Source: Leptasterias polaris
Lineage: Eukaryota > Echinodermata > Asteroidea > Forcipulatida > Asteriidae
NCBI GenBank assembly: GCA_037783415.1
Contig: JAZGTN010000163.1
Coordinates: 682,001-746,000, forward strand
Length of the DNA stretch: 64,000 nucleotides
Reading direction: 5' to 3'
The notes beneath the pieces were generated by a model. The model saw nothing but the letters and a program-made list of their open reading frames with translations, did not search any database and had not been told where the DNA came from. Below, piece by piece: positions 63,101 to 63,885 of the stretch. Every line of letters begins with the position of its first letter. The stretch's first letter is position 1. A program made the position numbers and the translations under genes.

Positions 63101-63511
63101 CTTCGAGAAAGACTCTGCTGGGGTCAAAACGTCAGGCCCTGAACTATTTTTGCATTTATACCACTGGTCCTTTTGGTTGATAAGCAGTTTGCATTCAGCT
63201 AATTCTATTTTCTCTTCTTTTTATCCTGACTTAGTCTTTCTCGAAGGCTAAATGACATGTTATGTGTGTTGTGATGTCCTTTAGCCTTTGAGAAAGACTC
63301 TGCTGGGGTCAAAACGTCAGGCCATTAACTATTTTTGGCATTCATACCACAGATCCTTTTGGTTGGTAAGAGGTTTGCAGCAGCTAATTCTATTTTCTCT
63401 TCTTTTTATCCTGACAGAGGTGGACGTATGGTGAATGTGACAGGTGAGCATTTCATGCAGATTCAGGCGCCAACGATCATAATGAGTGCAGGTGGAAACA
63501 CTTTTAGAGAG
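5146..63511 (+). CDS. PLXNB: Plexin (B-class-like) semaphorin receptor, N-terminal 1052 residues in 17 exons, 3' end outside window
   Basis: Plexins are single-pass surface receptors for semaphorins that act through a cytoplasmic GAP for small GTPases. Joining 5146-6189, 13749-13934, 15512-15637, 31176-31282, 37295-37427, 42506-42662, 44425-44524, 51301-51418, 52907-53041, 53710-53805, 54162-54258, 56481-56662, 57402-57556, 59881-60001, 60682-60821, 62241-62405 and 63418-63511 gives 3156 nt, exactly 1052 codons without a stop. Visible order: signal peptide about 1-21, sema about 30-452, PSI1 461-512, IPT1, PSI2 613-670, IPT2, PSI3 772-820, IPT3 about 821-919, IPT4 about 920-1012, start of IPT5. 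This is the standard plexin ectodomain order. Each PSI has eight cysteines. B class is favoured over A by 'VTLYKCS' with 'CRWCG' in PSI3 and by 'SGGRMVNVTG' in IPT5, which recall vertebrate plexin-B. That assignment is from memory. The transmembrane segment and GAP domain are not in the window. The ATG sits in a good context (cagccATGG) and opens a hydrophobic leader. Confidence 0.9.
6395..6685 (-). repeat. Decayed antisense SINE (tRNA-head family)
   Basis: It shares 'gtaaagtatcttgctcaagg' and the 'cagaaacaccaaagtctgg' region with better copies at 56065-56431 and 28878-29163, but is heavily mutated. Confidence 0.55.
7151..7850. mobile_element. Non-autonomous DNA element, copy 1 of the CAAGGGCGTCGAT family
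   Basis: Perfect 13-bp terminal inverted repeats caagggcgtcgat / atcgacgcccttg bound 700 bp. The right part has repeated 'aagtgggggggg' and 'gtccccccc' tracts that can pair. A second copy in the same orientation lies at 49983-50831 and a truncated end at 16207-16235. No transposase is visible. Confidence 0.85.
8222..8350 (-). repeat. Fragment of tRNA-like SINE (GGGAAACTGACTGGG family)
   Basis: It shares 'gggaaactgactgggtaaat' and the antisense tRNA-like stretch 'gagtgggatttgaacaaacg' with copies in introns 2, 3, 4 and 8. Confidence 0.6.
8506..8869. mobile_element. TTAA-ended MITE
   Basis: It starts TTAAAGGCAAATTATACC and ends GTGTACTGTGCCTTTAA, so the ends are imperfect inverted repeats outside which TTAA can be a target duplication. 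Related copies lie at 31341-31691, 39880-40105 (partial) and 55430-55830. Confidence 0.8.
8906..12210. repeat. Composite repeat block: hairpin start, flanking 220-bp direct repeats, degenerate ~500-bp tandem array, (TTA)n end
   Basis: A hairpin 'agctgttccgac...gtcggaacagct' lies at 8918-8946. A ~220-bp segment at 9031-9250 recurs at 11620-11830. Between them, 10130-11620 repeats landmarks such as 'gcattcacggttatttt', 'gttgtggaacgcc' and 'aaccgtgtaaccgtcac' at about 500-600 bp steps. A ~120-bp unit containing 'accccatgttgaccttta' is duplicated at 11810-12012. The block ends in (TTA)n at 12209-12232. No long ORF survives. Confidence 0.7.
12811..13556. mobile_element. 746-bp TIR element with internal TIR-like repeats
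   Basis: Ends read cgtcagcaatttcacaaagg and, reversed, cgtcagcaatttcacgaagg, over at least 22 bp. Inside, 'tttcacgaagagccaaaa' or close variants recur at about 12999, 13100, 13158, 13247 and 13308, all in one orientation. No transposase ORF is present. Confidence 0.75.
13749..13934 (+). CDS. PLXNB: Plexin exon 2: sema domain continued (residues 349-410)
   Basis: The exon has 186 nt, 62 codons, and is phase 0 at both ends. The acceptor is cccctctttacag and the donor aaag|gtgaga. It begins 'NVPPTPYLCNVESL' and includes 'HTIAFIGTSSGDLLK', the typical late sema blade motif (a variant of 'T.. FVGT..G.LLK'). Confidence 0.93.
14498..14865. mobile_element. TTAA-ended MITE, inverted twin of 20115-20477
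   Basis: It begins TTAAAGGCCCTGTACACTAT and ends ACCTTTAA, and carries the palindrome 'tatcgcgcgcgata'. It is nearly identical over its length to the reverse complement of 20115-20477. Confidence 0.85.
15145..15440 (-). repeat. tRNA-like SINE (GGGAAACTGACTGGG family)
   Basis: It contains 'aagggaaactgacaagg', an antisense tRNA-like B-box region 'aggacttgaacctgcaa', and the end 'ggatcaccttaaggggatgc' shared with copies at 35012, 51525 and the window end. Confidence 0.7.
15512..15637 (+). CDS. PLXNB: Plexin exon 3: end of the sema domain (residues 411-452)
   Basis: The exon has 126 nt, 42 codons, phase 0 at both ends. The acceptor is tccgtattcag and the donor cag|gtaagt. It encodes the last sema blade: 'VHIENG' follows the 'LLK' of exon 2, and 'DTKQEIIILTEQQ' matches the strand that precedes PSI1 in plexins. 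Sequon at NDT. Confidence 0.92.
15941..16115. mobile_element. Small TIR element (GGGGCGGTGCCA ends)
   Basis: Ends 'ggggcggtgccaaaa' and 'ccctggtaccgcc' are imperfect inverted repeats. The inside is C-rich and has a 20-bp tandem duplication of 'ccctgattgctaagactct'. Confidence 0.55.
16207..16235. repeat. Truncated end of the CAAGGGCGTCGAT element
   Basis: acaagggcgtcgatgggtgg followed by ggggac equals the reversed right end of the elements at 7151-7850 and 49983-50831; the remainder is absent. Confidence 0.7.
16650..16930. repeat. Half of the 29961-type foldback family
   Basis: 'gtcaaattcagttttgtgat' and 'gatgacgtcacatttcaaaa' match the foldback element at 29961-30477. What may be its other arm ends near 17825-17880 and 18195-18240. 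Confidence 0.65.
17445..17600. repeat. Foldback repeat 'gcctgacgtttcgaccctag' with its tail
   Basis: Arms 17449-17491 and 17497-17537 are near-perfect inverted repeats, followed by the shared tail 'ccacaggtccttttggttgg'. Family members: 34615-34715, 37795-37965, 40217-40380, 62996-63232 and 63233-63417. Confidence 0.85.
17888..18185 (-). repeat. SINE or LINE tail with 'tatagcgctcatatccgtc'
   Basis: It has (TAA)n followed by 'tatagcgctcatatccgtca' and 'ctcaaggcgcttc', the tail type shared with 56065-56431 and 31820-31905. Confidence 0.55.
18276..18353. repeat. Direct repeat, copy 1 of ~80 bp (copy 2 at 19037-19115)
   Basis: Both copies contain 'gcagacgacatatggcatgt'-like sequence (copy 2 reads aaagacgacatatggcatgt) and end 'gagatccaatact'. 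They are about 80% alike and lie 760 bp apart. Confidence 0.6.
18600..18900 (-). repeat. tRNA-like SINE (GGGAAACTGACTGGG family)
   Basis: It has 'agagcaggatttgaaactg', 'ccactaactgagctaactag' (antisense tRNA A-box region) and ends 'gggaaactgactgggtaaat'. Confidence 0.65.
19390..20030 (+). pseudogene. LINE (L2/CR1-like) 3' end: reverse transcriptase C-terminus with a frameshift
   Basis: The frame starting near 19396 encodes 'QIERLQRIQNYAARVI', then 'LKELHWLPVSSRIKYK' and 'NNAPAYIDDLL', the well-known C-terminal signature of L2/CR1-type reverse transcriptases. Near 19695 the frame shifts: the continuing similarity ('RLWNKLPALVKSS', then 'LKTHLFNQVFE' and a stop at 19816) is in another frame. 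The 3' end has 'gtgcgctttataag' and (TTA)n, usual for this clade. It is a dead 5'-truncated copy. Confidence 0.8.
20115..20477. mobile_element. TTAA-ended MITE, inverted twin of 14498-14865
   Basis: It begins TTAAAGGTATTATACAGG and ends CAGGGCCTTTAA. It is the near-identical reverse complement of the intron 2 copy, including 'tatcgcgcgcgata'. Confidence 0.85.
21491..22423. mobile_element. Non-autonomous hAT-like element with exact 8-bp target duplication
   Basis: Termini CAGTGTTGTAGTCGAGTC and the reversed CAGTGTTGTATGACTCGAG are inverted repeats, flanked on both sides by ACATGTTT (21483-21490 and 22424-22431). An 8-bp duplication with CAG-type ends fits hAT. Subterminal DNA is built from gagtcc/gactcg hexamer repeats (21498-21652, 22264-22415). 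The inside has a 100-codon ORF (21867-22169) with no transposase motif that I recognise. Confidence 0.85.
23584..23756. mobile_element. 173-bp MITE with ~22-bp terminal inverted repeats
   Basis: Ends tagaccttatgcacatgacg and, reversed, tagaccttatgcattgacg are inverted repeats; the core is GC-rich with 'gcgccgcgcgtacac'. Similar TAGACCTT ends bound 56768-57050. Confidence 0.8.
23757..24185 (-). repeat. Antisense SINE (tRNA-head family), abutting a MITE
   Basis: It contains 'agtgccctggtcattgggcc', 'gagtatacagccctgggctg', 'tcaaggacacaagtgtcatg' and a decayed head. Similar text recurs at 61812-62013 and 56065-56431. Confidence 0.75.
25038..26575. mobile_element. TA-flanked DNA transposon (mariner/pogo-like ends), no transposase
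   Basis: The ends ccgtattttcttgcggacaa are inverted repeats over about 26 bp with TA outside on both sides (25036-25037, 26576-26577), fitting Tc1/mariner/pogo-type targets. Subterminal 'aatcgtcagcagaaaagacg' is also inverted. The core has a 21-bp minisatellite (25828-25880) and 'gattgcggcattgttg' repeats (26234-26335). The 119-codon antisense ORF at 25105-25464 shows no known motif. Confidence 0.75.
25828..25880. repeat. 21-bp minisatellite, 2.5 copies
   Basis: The unit gttttcaaggatcattacct is repeated without mismatch inside the TA-flanked element. Confidence 0.85.
28878..29163 (-). repeat. Antisense SINE (tRNA-head family)
   Basis: It runs from 'tatatagtgctttatttaat' through 'gaccaggactcgaacctac' (reversed B box) to 'gaccgctcagccactatgcg' (reversed A box). 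Confidence 0.75.
29961..30477. mobile_element. 517-bp foldback element, TTAA ends
   Basis: The left half ('gaggccttcaatgtcaaatt', 'gatgcactcatttttcaata') is the imperfect reverse complement of the right half, which ends 'ttggagcctctccttaa'. Its final TTAA is also the first TTAA of the MITE at 30474. Confidence 0.75.
30474..30838. mobile_element. TTAA-ended MITE (TTAAAGGCACTGTACACG family)
   Basis: Ends TTAAAGGCACTGTACACG and, reversed, TTAAAGGCACTGAACACG. Copies: 33772-34157, 46742-47113, 54737-55078 and a degenerate one at 32585-32907. Confidence 0.85.
31176..31282 (+). CDS. PLXNB: Plexin exon 4: start of PSI1 (residues 453-488, last codon split)
   Basis: The exon has 107 nt, phase 0 to phase 2. 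The acceptor is ctctcttatacag and the donor aacaa|gtgagt. It encodes 'LLKLKVENC' and then the PSI core with C461, C467, C470, C480 and C483, including 'DPYCGWCTLENK'. It lies between a 15.5-kb and a 6-kb intron and is recognisable mainly by the PSI signature. Confidence 0.93.
31341..31691. mobile_element. TTAA-ended MITE (8506-type)
   Basis: TTAAAGGCAAAGTATACATT at the left; the right end gtataccttccgtttaa is mutated. The inside matches 8506-8869, for example 'gatatcaccgaaaatccgga'. Confidence 0.75.
31820..31905 (-). repeat. SINE tail fragment
   Basis: 'ttatatagcgccaaaatccg' and 'gctcaaagcgcttcacagag' are the tail motif of the tRNA-head SINE family. Confidence 0.5.
32585..32907. repeat. Degenerate TTAA MITE (30474-type)
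   Basis: 'ttttggtaattactccaaaa' to 'tttgacaattagcaaaagt' follows the family consensus, but both ends are eroded. Confidence 0.65.
33225..33775. mobile_element. Foldback-family element (40805-type), TTAA ends
   Basis: It starts TTAAAGGTAGGGTCAGAG and ends with a mutated 'tacctttttaa'. The right half with 'ctgctgtcaactcgctaaac' matches 40805-41524. The left arm is disrupted near 33408-33500 by 'ttcaatttattggtcctacc' sequence. Confidence 0.65.
33772..34157. mobile_element. TTAA-ended MITE (30474-type)
   Basis: Ends TTAAGGCACTCTACACG and cgtgtccagtgccttttaa. It shares its first TTAA with the foldback element to its left. Confidence 0.8.
34615..34715 (-). repeat. Fragment of the 'gtcaggcc' foldback repeat
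   Basis: 'gaaaatagaattagctgttg' to 'tggcctgacgttt' is the reversed tail and first arm of the 17445-type repeat. Confidence 0.75.
35012..35395 (-). repeat. tRNA-like SINE interrupted by a small MITE
   Basis: Left part: 'aagggaaactgacttggtaa' to 'ctgtataaccagg'. Right part resumes at 35353 with 'agggatcacagtaatcacac'. The 130-bp piece between (35223-35352) has inverted ends 'cgatttcataaagagtt' / 'gctttgtgaaatcg'. Confidence 0.75.
35223..35352. mobile_element. 130-bp MITE nested in a SINE
   Basis: Ends cccgatttcataaag and, reversed, gggctcgatttcacaaag are inverted repeats. Inside, 'cttaactg...' and 'catcttaagatgaatctta' extend the fold. Related ends occur at 41712-41890 and 54290. Confidence 0.7.
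35630..36165 (-). pseudogene. Antisense LINE remnant (RTE/craniofacial-protein-2-like endonuclease-RT tail)
   Basis: Read on the - strand with several frameshifts and stops, it gives 'NDEIIKRIGMAWQGRRATKM', then an 'LYG.E' region and 'IQQRRLRL', followed by 'HGRRNRGRQKLS' and 'LMRDRQEWANL'. This series is the usual end of non-LTR reverse transcriptases ('RRLRWLGHV', 'GRRRRGRPK', 'A.DR..W'). It is degraded and cannot code. Confidence 0.6.
37295..37427 (+). CDS. PLXNB: Plexin exon 5: rest of PSI1 and linker to IPT1 (residues 488-532)
   Basis: The exon has 133 nt, phase 2 to phase 0. The acceptor is ctcgattctag and the donor cag|gtaagt. The split lysine codon is followed by 'CTRHDEC', then 'RWLSFNDTQC' (C489, C495, C512 complete the eight PSI1 cysteines). 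The 'CTR..EC' plus tryptophan pattern recalls plexin-B rather than plexin-A. Confidence 0.93.
37795..37965 (+). repeat. Foldback repeat (17445-type)
   Basis: Arms 'ggcctgacgtttcgacccta' and 'gggttgaattgtcaggcc' flank a short loop; tail 'ccacaggtccttttggttgg'. Confidence 0.8.
37966..38345 (+). mobile_element. Full-length tRNA-derived SINE (Leu/Ser-like head)
   Basis: The head 'gtggccgagcggtctaggtc' is a polymerase III A box of Leu/Ser tRNA type, followed by a long variable arm and the B box 'gggttcgatacc'. The body contains 'ttgagcaaggcacttaacca' and the end is A-rich (aaaaaaattaaaaaaataaa). It is the best sense copy of the family found antisense in several other introns. Confidence 0.85.
38784..38915. 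repeat. Piece of the 40805-type foldback family
   Basis: 'gaggtagggtcatacatgta' and 'gaaagtttcagctgaataca' match the left arm of 40805-41524. It breaks off where the next MITE begins. Confidence 0.6.
38916..39457. mobile_element. TIR MITE (CAGGCATGATATT ends) split by a palindrome
   Basis: Left part 'caggcatgatattcttccta', right part ending 'aaatatcatgcctg'. Uninterrupted relatives are 54454-54645 and 63543-63721. Confidence 0.8.
38994..39360. mobile_element. 367-bp palindromic TTAA element
   Basis: Nearly the whole length is a palindrome with arms of about 193 and 174 bp around 39186, where 'ttttgtggagtcaaatgact' begins a perfect core. Ends TTAAAGGGACACGTTGCC are inverted, with TTAA at both edges. 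One arm has lost about 19 bp. Confidence 0.9.
39880..40105. repeat. Partial TTAA MITE (8506-type), reversed
   Basis: 'gtcagaaacgcttctcagat' to 'aaaacaatcgaccggttcc' is the reverse complement of part of 8506-8869. Confidence 0.7.
40217..40380. repeat. Foldback repeat (17445-type), both tails present
   Basis: A reversed tail 'gaattggctgttgcaaactg', then arms 'tttcaaccctagcag' / 'tgctagggttgaaa'. Confidence 0.75.
40805..41524. mobile_element. 720-bp foldback element
   Basis: The left end 'ttaaaggtacgatcatagat' pairs with the right end 'gacgctacctttca', and the arms stay complementary through 'gcgggtaccaacc' / 'ggttggtacccgc' to a centre near 41165 ('caacagctgcagttg'). Fragments of the family are at 4583, 33225 and 38784. 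Confidence 0.9.
41712..41890. mobile_element. Small TIR element (CCCAATTTCATTAAGC ends)
   Basis: Ends cccaatttcattaagc and gcttatgaaattggg are inverted repeats; inside are several 'gcttagca'-like words. A similar piece sits at 49260-49450. Confidence 0.65.
42506..42662 (+). CDS. PLXNB: Plexin exon 6: IPT1 first part (residues 533-585)
   Basis: The exon has 157 nt, phase 0 to phase 1. The acceptor is tgttggtttcag and the donor ttgg|gtaaca. It encodes 'ITLTVEQLPELQAG' and 'YSCQFND', a typical plexin IPT1 opening in which the strand after PSI1 leads to a conserved cysteine. NVT is a sequon. Confidence 0.9.
42828..42876. repeat. Short CCCTAG/CCCAAG repeat
   Basis: 'cctagccctagccctagcc' passes into 'cccaagcccaagccc'. 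It resembles telomere-like hexamers but is short and imperfect. Confidence 0.7.
43844..43900. repeat. Perfect 23-bp hairpin with 10-nt loop
   Basis: tccgctagcccccccatttt at the left is matched exactly by its reverse complement ending gggggggctagcgga at the right, around the loop tcaatagtgg. Confidence 0.9.
43883..44158 (+). CDS. Orphan ORF of 91 codons in a CpG-richer block, function unknown
   Basis: An ATG at the right arm of the hairpin opens 91 codons ('MGGLAEIKTGNTLNPDD' to 'LSKANQSLITTVI'). The DNA is richer in CpG than the neighbouring intron. I recognise no family, and the ORF lies inside plexin intron 6 without visible splice sites. It may be an unannotated mobile-element fragment or chance. 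Confidence 0.2.
   Translation: MGGLAEIKTGNTLNPDDTDASRLSALRPPHADSNTSADDLRTVVVRASCDVIQTLRTVLVYRLVVDFTASFRSETATALSKANQSLITTVI
44425..44524 (+). CDS. PLXNB: Plexin exon 7: end of IPT1 and first cysteine of PSI2 (residues 585-618)
   Basis: The exon has 100 nt, phase 1 to phase 2. The acceptor is a T-rich tract ending acag and the donor caaaa|gtaggt. It ends 'TDFNFYNCTQHQ', the plexin pattern in which the last IPT1 strand runs into the first PSI2 cysteine (C613). Confidence 0.9.
44840..45230. repeat. Degenerate CCAATTGG / AACTGAG-rich tract
   Basis: Words such as 'attccaattggatttccag', 'gattgagttggt' and 'ggttccaattc' recur on both strands without a fixed period. Confidence 0.6.
45254..45536. repeat. 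34-bp minisatellite, about 8 copies
   Basis: The unit alternates 'aagtttactggcctatat' with 'aagtttacttgcctat', so each 34-bp unit is itself two diverged ~17-bp halves. The central copies are identical. Confidence 0.95.
45655..46570. repeat. 171-bp satellite, five full copies in an ABABA (342-bp dimer) order
   Basis: Repeat starts fall at 45660, 45831, 46002, 46173 and 46344, with a partial sixth from 46515. Copies A have 'gatagttcatgt' and 'cccttttttctt'; copies B have 'gatagtacatgt' and 'ccctgctttctt'. Because 171 is a multiple of three, the - strand stays open for 323 codons (45637-46608). Confidence 0.95.
46742..47113. mobile_element. TTAA-ended MITE (30474-type), reversed
   Basis: It begins TTAAAAACACGTTTGGTAAT and ends cgtgtacagtgcctttaa. 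Confidence 0.8.
47640..47870. repeat. (TAAA)n-rich simple sequence
   Basis: Runs of aaataaataaataaataaa and duplicated 'taaataaaaacgattt'. Confidence 0.8.
48060..48383 (-). mobile_element. Antisense tRNA-derived SINE
   Basis: It reads backwards against 37966-38345: 'gatttgggccattgatccaa' at the left and 'acctctcggccatgacacgc' (reversed A box) at the right, with 'gggtatcgaatccacac' as reversed B box. Confidence 0.8.
48520..48760. repeat. Short dispersed 'ggatctgatccac' words
   Basis: 'gccggatctgatccacca', 'gctggatcatgaaccggg', 'gctggatcaggtacgggt' and 'tccggatctagtg' recur. The same words, inverted, occur at 47250-47350. Confidence 0.5.
49983..50831. mobile_element. Non-autonomous DNA element, copy 2 of the CAAGGGCGTCGAT family
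   Basis: It has the same 13-bp inverted ends and orientation as 7151-7850 but about 155 bp more internal sequence (about 50068-50230), and long C runs (50741-50756, 50784-50807). Copy 1 in turn has an 18-bp duplication of 'gtccggcgtttatcgtgt' missing here. Confidence 0.85.
51301..51418 (+). CDS. PLXNB: Plexin exon 8: PSI2 core (residues 618-657), followed by a GC donor
   Basis: The exon has 118 nt, phase 2 to phase 0. The acceptor is tttcaatccccag. It encodes 'KCGECVTSDWDCDWC' and 'NKCTHRSSEEC', with C619, C622, C629, C632, C638 and C646. The only exit that keeps frame with exon 9 is a non-canonical GC donor, aaaat|gcaagt at 51419. The nearest GT donor shifts the frame. Confidence 0.9.
51525..51850 (-). 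repeat. tRNA-like SINE (GGGAAACTGACTGGG family)
   Basis: 'agagcgggacttgacacctg' and 'ggatcaccttgaggggatgc' to 'gggaaactgactgggtcaat'. Confidence 0.75.
51948..52100. mobile_element. 153-bp foldback MITE
   Basis: Arms 'gatccattaagccacgccca' / 'ggcggggcttaatggatcg' and 'gaccaatcacaaccgcgaaa' / 'tttcgcggctgtgattggtc' are inverted around a centre near 52024. Confidence 0.9.
52907..53041 (+). CDS. PLXNB: Plexin exon 9: end of PSI2 and start of IPT2 (residues 658-702)
   Basis: The exon has 135 nt, 45 codons, phase 0 at both ends. The acceptor is attaattttcag and the donor gataca|gtatgc. 'GPDFCPQIQL' closes PSI2 with C670, and 'VLVPVDISRPISV' is the widely conserved plexin strand that opens IPT2. 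NVS is a sequon. Confidence 0.92.
53042..53709 (+). other. Plexin intron 9 (0.7 kb)
   Basis: A G run at 53131-53143 and a 134-bp inverted repeat (53206-53570) make up most of it. Confidence 0.85.
53206..53570. mobile_element. Inverted repeat, two 134-bp arms and 97-bp spacer
   Basis: Left arm 53206-53339 ('aataagccatttgcgagtta' ...) and right arm 53437-53570 are almost perfect reverse complements. Confidence 0.9.
53710..53805 (+). CDS. PLXNB: Plexin exon 10: IPT2 middle (residues 703-734)
   Basis: The exon has 96 nt, 32 codons, phase 0 at both ends. The acceptor is ttgccggcag and the donor gcg|gtaagt. It encodes 'INYKCSLLVENL' and ends 'DDVIECNSQA', like the plexin stretch with a YxC strand followed by a 'v.C.' strand. 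Confidence 0.9.
53806..54161 (+). other. Plexin intron 10 (0.36 kb)
   Basis: This is the shortest intron of the window. It is AT-rich unique-looking sequence and I see no repeat in it. Confidence 0.85.
54162..54258 (+). CDS. PLXNB: Plexin exon 11: end of IPT2 (residues 735-767)
   Basis: The exon has 97 nt, phase 0 to phase 1. The acceptor is catttcaaag and the donor aacg|gtgagt. 'QLSISWNDNREFDD' is the counterpart of the plexin strand 'l.V.WnG.f.iD', just before PSI3. Confidence 0.9.
54454..54645. mobile_element. TIR MITE (CAGGCACGATATT ends)
   Basis: caggcacgatattcttccta at the left and aaatatcgtgcctg at the right are inverted repeats; this is an uninterrupted relative of 38916-39457. Confidence 0.8.
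54737..55078. mobile_element. TTAA MITE (30474-type), left end missing, reversed
   Basis: 'ccttggtgtatcccattccc' to 'ggtgtccagtgcctttaa'; very similar to 33772-34157 reversed. Confidence 0.8.
55085..55950. mobile_element. 29961-type foldback element split by a TTAA MITE
   Basis: Left piece 'caagtctctaacctcacata' to 'gcattgaatttgacctataa'; right piece 'caccattttaatgtgagatt' to 'ttgaccttggagccaatctt'. The split is at TTAA 55430 / 55827. Confidence 0.7.
55430..55830. mobile_element. TTAA-ended MITE (8506-type), reversed and nested
   Basis: TTAAAGGGATGGTATACG at the left and gtgtactttgcctttaa at the right. The inside has the hairpin 'gagaaacgtttctgtcagaa acgtttctc'. Confidence 0.85.
56065..56431 (-). 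mobile_element. Antisense tRNA-derived SINE, nearly complete
   Basis: (TAA)n tail, 'tataatgcgcacatatccac', 'gtgtcacgaccgggactcga' (reversed B box) and 'taaccgctcggccacgacac' (reversed A box). Confidence 0.85.
56481..56662 (+). CDS. PLXNB: Plexin exon 12: PSI3 (residues 767-827)
   Basis: The exon has 182 nt, phase 1 to phase 0. The acceptor is a T-tract ending ttag and the donor aaaag|gtaact. It encodes a whole PSI module: 'VTLYKCSVDRRDCSRC', then 'ECRWCGNQC', with cysteines at 772, 779, 782, 794, 797, 801, 809 and 820. The 'VTLY.CS' start is typical of plexin-B. Confidence 0.94.
56663..57401 (+). other. Plexin intron 12 (0.7 kb)
   Basis: It holds a TAGACCTT-ended MITE (56768-57050) and a (TTGA)n-like tract at 57358-57390 just before the acceptor. 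Confidence 0.85.
56768..57050. mobile_element. MITE with TAGACCTT ends
   Basis: tagacctttcc at the left and, reversed, tagaccttcgtc at the right; the inner 'aagatggccgc' resembles 'aagatggcggc' of the MITE at 23584-23756. Confidence 0.6.
57402..57556 (+). CDS. PLXNB: Plexin exon 13: IPT3 first part (residues 828-879)
   Basis: The exon has 155 nt, phase 0 to phase 2. The acceptor is catcttggcag and the donor gaaag|gtaata. 'VFPRTGPMEGNTVIAVMG' is an unmistakable IPT/TIG opening (P..GP..GGt...i.G), although the second glycine of GG is Asn here. Sequon NLT. Confidence 0.94.
57862..57998 (-). repeat. Head part of an antisense tRNA-derived SINE
   Basis: 'taagtctcttgctcaatgac', 'actggattcaaaccc' (reversed B box) and 'ggacgcggccacgacag' (reversed A box). 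Confidence 0.7.
58018..59050. repeat. Block bracketed by 'ggcc..(g)tgcccttt' repeats
   Basis: 58020-58130 has four degenerate copies of 'ggccgncgtgccctttt'; 58924-59045 has 'ggccttggtgccctttct' copies and ends 'gtaattccaggcctgcaaag'. A short relative is at 18455-18620. Possibly one ~1-kb mobile element; its ends are unclear. Confidence 0.5.
59881..60001 (+). CDS. PLXNB: Plexin exon 14: IPT3 end (residues 879-919)
   Basis: The exon has 121 nt, phase 2 to phase 0. The acceptor is tgactcctttcag and the donor acagg|gtaatt. It starts 'SVSCLTATM' and ends 'GTVMFGYR', the closing strands of an IPT fold before the next 'NP.I' start. Confidence 0.9.
60002..60681 (+). other. Plexin intron 14 (0.7 kb)
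   Basis: It contains an antisense SINE tail at 60352-60612; the rest is unassigned. Confidence 0.85.
60352..60612 (-). repeat. Tail of an antisense tRNA-derived SINE
   Basis: 'ttctatagcgcacatcctag', 'caaggcgctttgtgg', 'ctccctggggaacatgc' and 'tatggttaagtgccttg'. Confidence 0.7.
60682..60821 (+). CDS. PLXNB: Plexin exon 15: IPT4 first part (residues 920-966)
   Basis: The exon has 140 nt, phase 0 to phase 2. The acceptor is tttccctaacag and the donor aacga|gtaagg. 'NPEIRSFKPVVGPAAGGTQ' is a canonical IPT opening with the GP..GGT motif. NIS is a sequon. Confidence 0.94.
60822..62240 (+). other. Plexin intron 15 (1.4 kb)
   Basis: It contains an antisense SINE tail with (TAA)n (61805-62013). 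The piece around 61370-61460 looks like part of the 29961-type foldback family. The rest is unassigned. Confidence 0.85.
61805..62013 (-). repeat. Tail of an antisense tRNA-derived SINE
   Basis: (TAA)n, 'tatatagcgcatttcacaat', 'agtgccctggtcattgggcc' and 'ctccctggggagtatacagc'; stops at 'ctaccctcgcaggt'. Confidence 0.8.
62241..62405 (+). CDS. PLXNB: Plexin exon 16: IPT4 end and start of IPT5 (residues 966-1021)
   Basis: The exon has 165 nt, phase 2 to phase 2. The acceptor is cctgaataaag, a weak pyrimidine tract, and the donor gaatc|gtaagt. 'TGLITVTFDGALRS' and 'SFTYQPNPTVSGIQP' mark the end of one IPT and the start of the next. NDT and NST are sequons. Confidence 0.92.
62406..63417 (+). other. 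Plexin intron 16 (1.0 kb)
   Basis: Its second half is a tandemly duplicated copy of the 'gtcaggcc' foldback repeat (62996-63417) that runs straight into the acceptor of exon 17. The first half is unassigned. Confidence 0.85.
62996..63417 (+). repeat. Tandem pair of the 'gtcaggcc' foldback repeat ending at the exon 17 acceptor
   Basis: Two units (62996-63232, 63233-63417) each have 'gagaaagactctgctggggt', 'caaaacgtcaggcc', a 'ccttttggttg' tail and end 'tctcttctttttatcctgac'. The second end is the polypyrimidine tract and AG of exon 17. Confidence 0.85.
63418..63511 (+). CDS. PLXNB: Plexin exon 17: IPT5 first part (residues 1021-1052), last exon in the window
   Basis: The exon has 94 nt, phase 2 to phase 0. 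The acceptor is ttatcctgacag and the donor gagag|gtatgt. 'SGGRMVNVTGEHFMQIQ' closely recalls the plexin-B IPT5 start. The donor shows that the gene continues to the right of 64000. Its acceptor tract lies next to a repeat unit that carries a second copy of the same tract at 63198-63230. Confidence 0.92.
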
Positions 63512-63542
63512 GTATGTTGGTAATGGAGGCATGAGACTCGCT

Positions 63543-63721
63543 GACATGATATTCTTCCTACTTGAGTAAAATTTCCGATTTTGTTTGCCTTTCGAAAATA
63601 TCTGAAAAAATAGTGATTAAATAGCCTGAAATATCTCTTAAAGCCTACACCATGTAGGTCAGCCCTTGTGGGCTCCATAAAATATTCCTACTTTTTTCCC
63701 AAGGACCAAATATCATGCCTG
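63543..63721. mobile_element. TIR MITE (38916/54454 family)
   Basis: 'gacatgatattcttcctact' at the left and 'aaatatcatgcctg' at the right; same internal order as 54454-54645. Confidence 0.75.
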
Positions 63722-63885
63722 GACTCTGTTTTGAAATACTCTCTCTGACACCACTTAGAGGGTGTGAGAAACAGCAAGAAATTCATGTCCGTTCATATTA
63801 CTTTGCTGGATGTCAACCCATACACCAGTACAAGGAAAGTGTATATCAGAAATTATTTGATATCTGATGTACACAAAATAGTCGC

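Noticed and set aside
5146..63511. Plexin-A assignment or a Met/Ron-type receptor
   Set aside because: Three PSI modules alternating with IPT domains exclude Met/Ron (one PSI); PSI3 and IPT5 motifs look more like plexin-B, though the A class is not strictly excluded.
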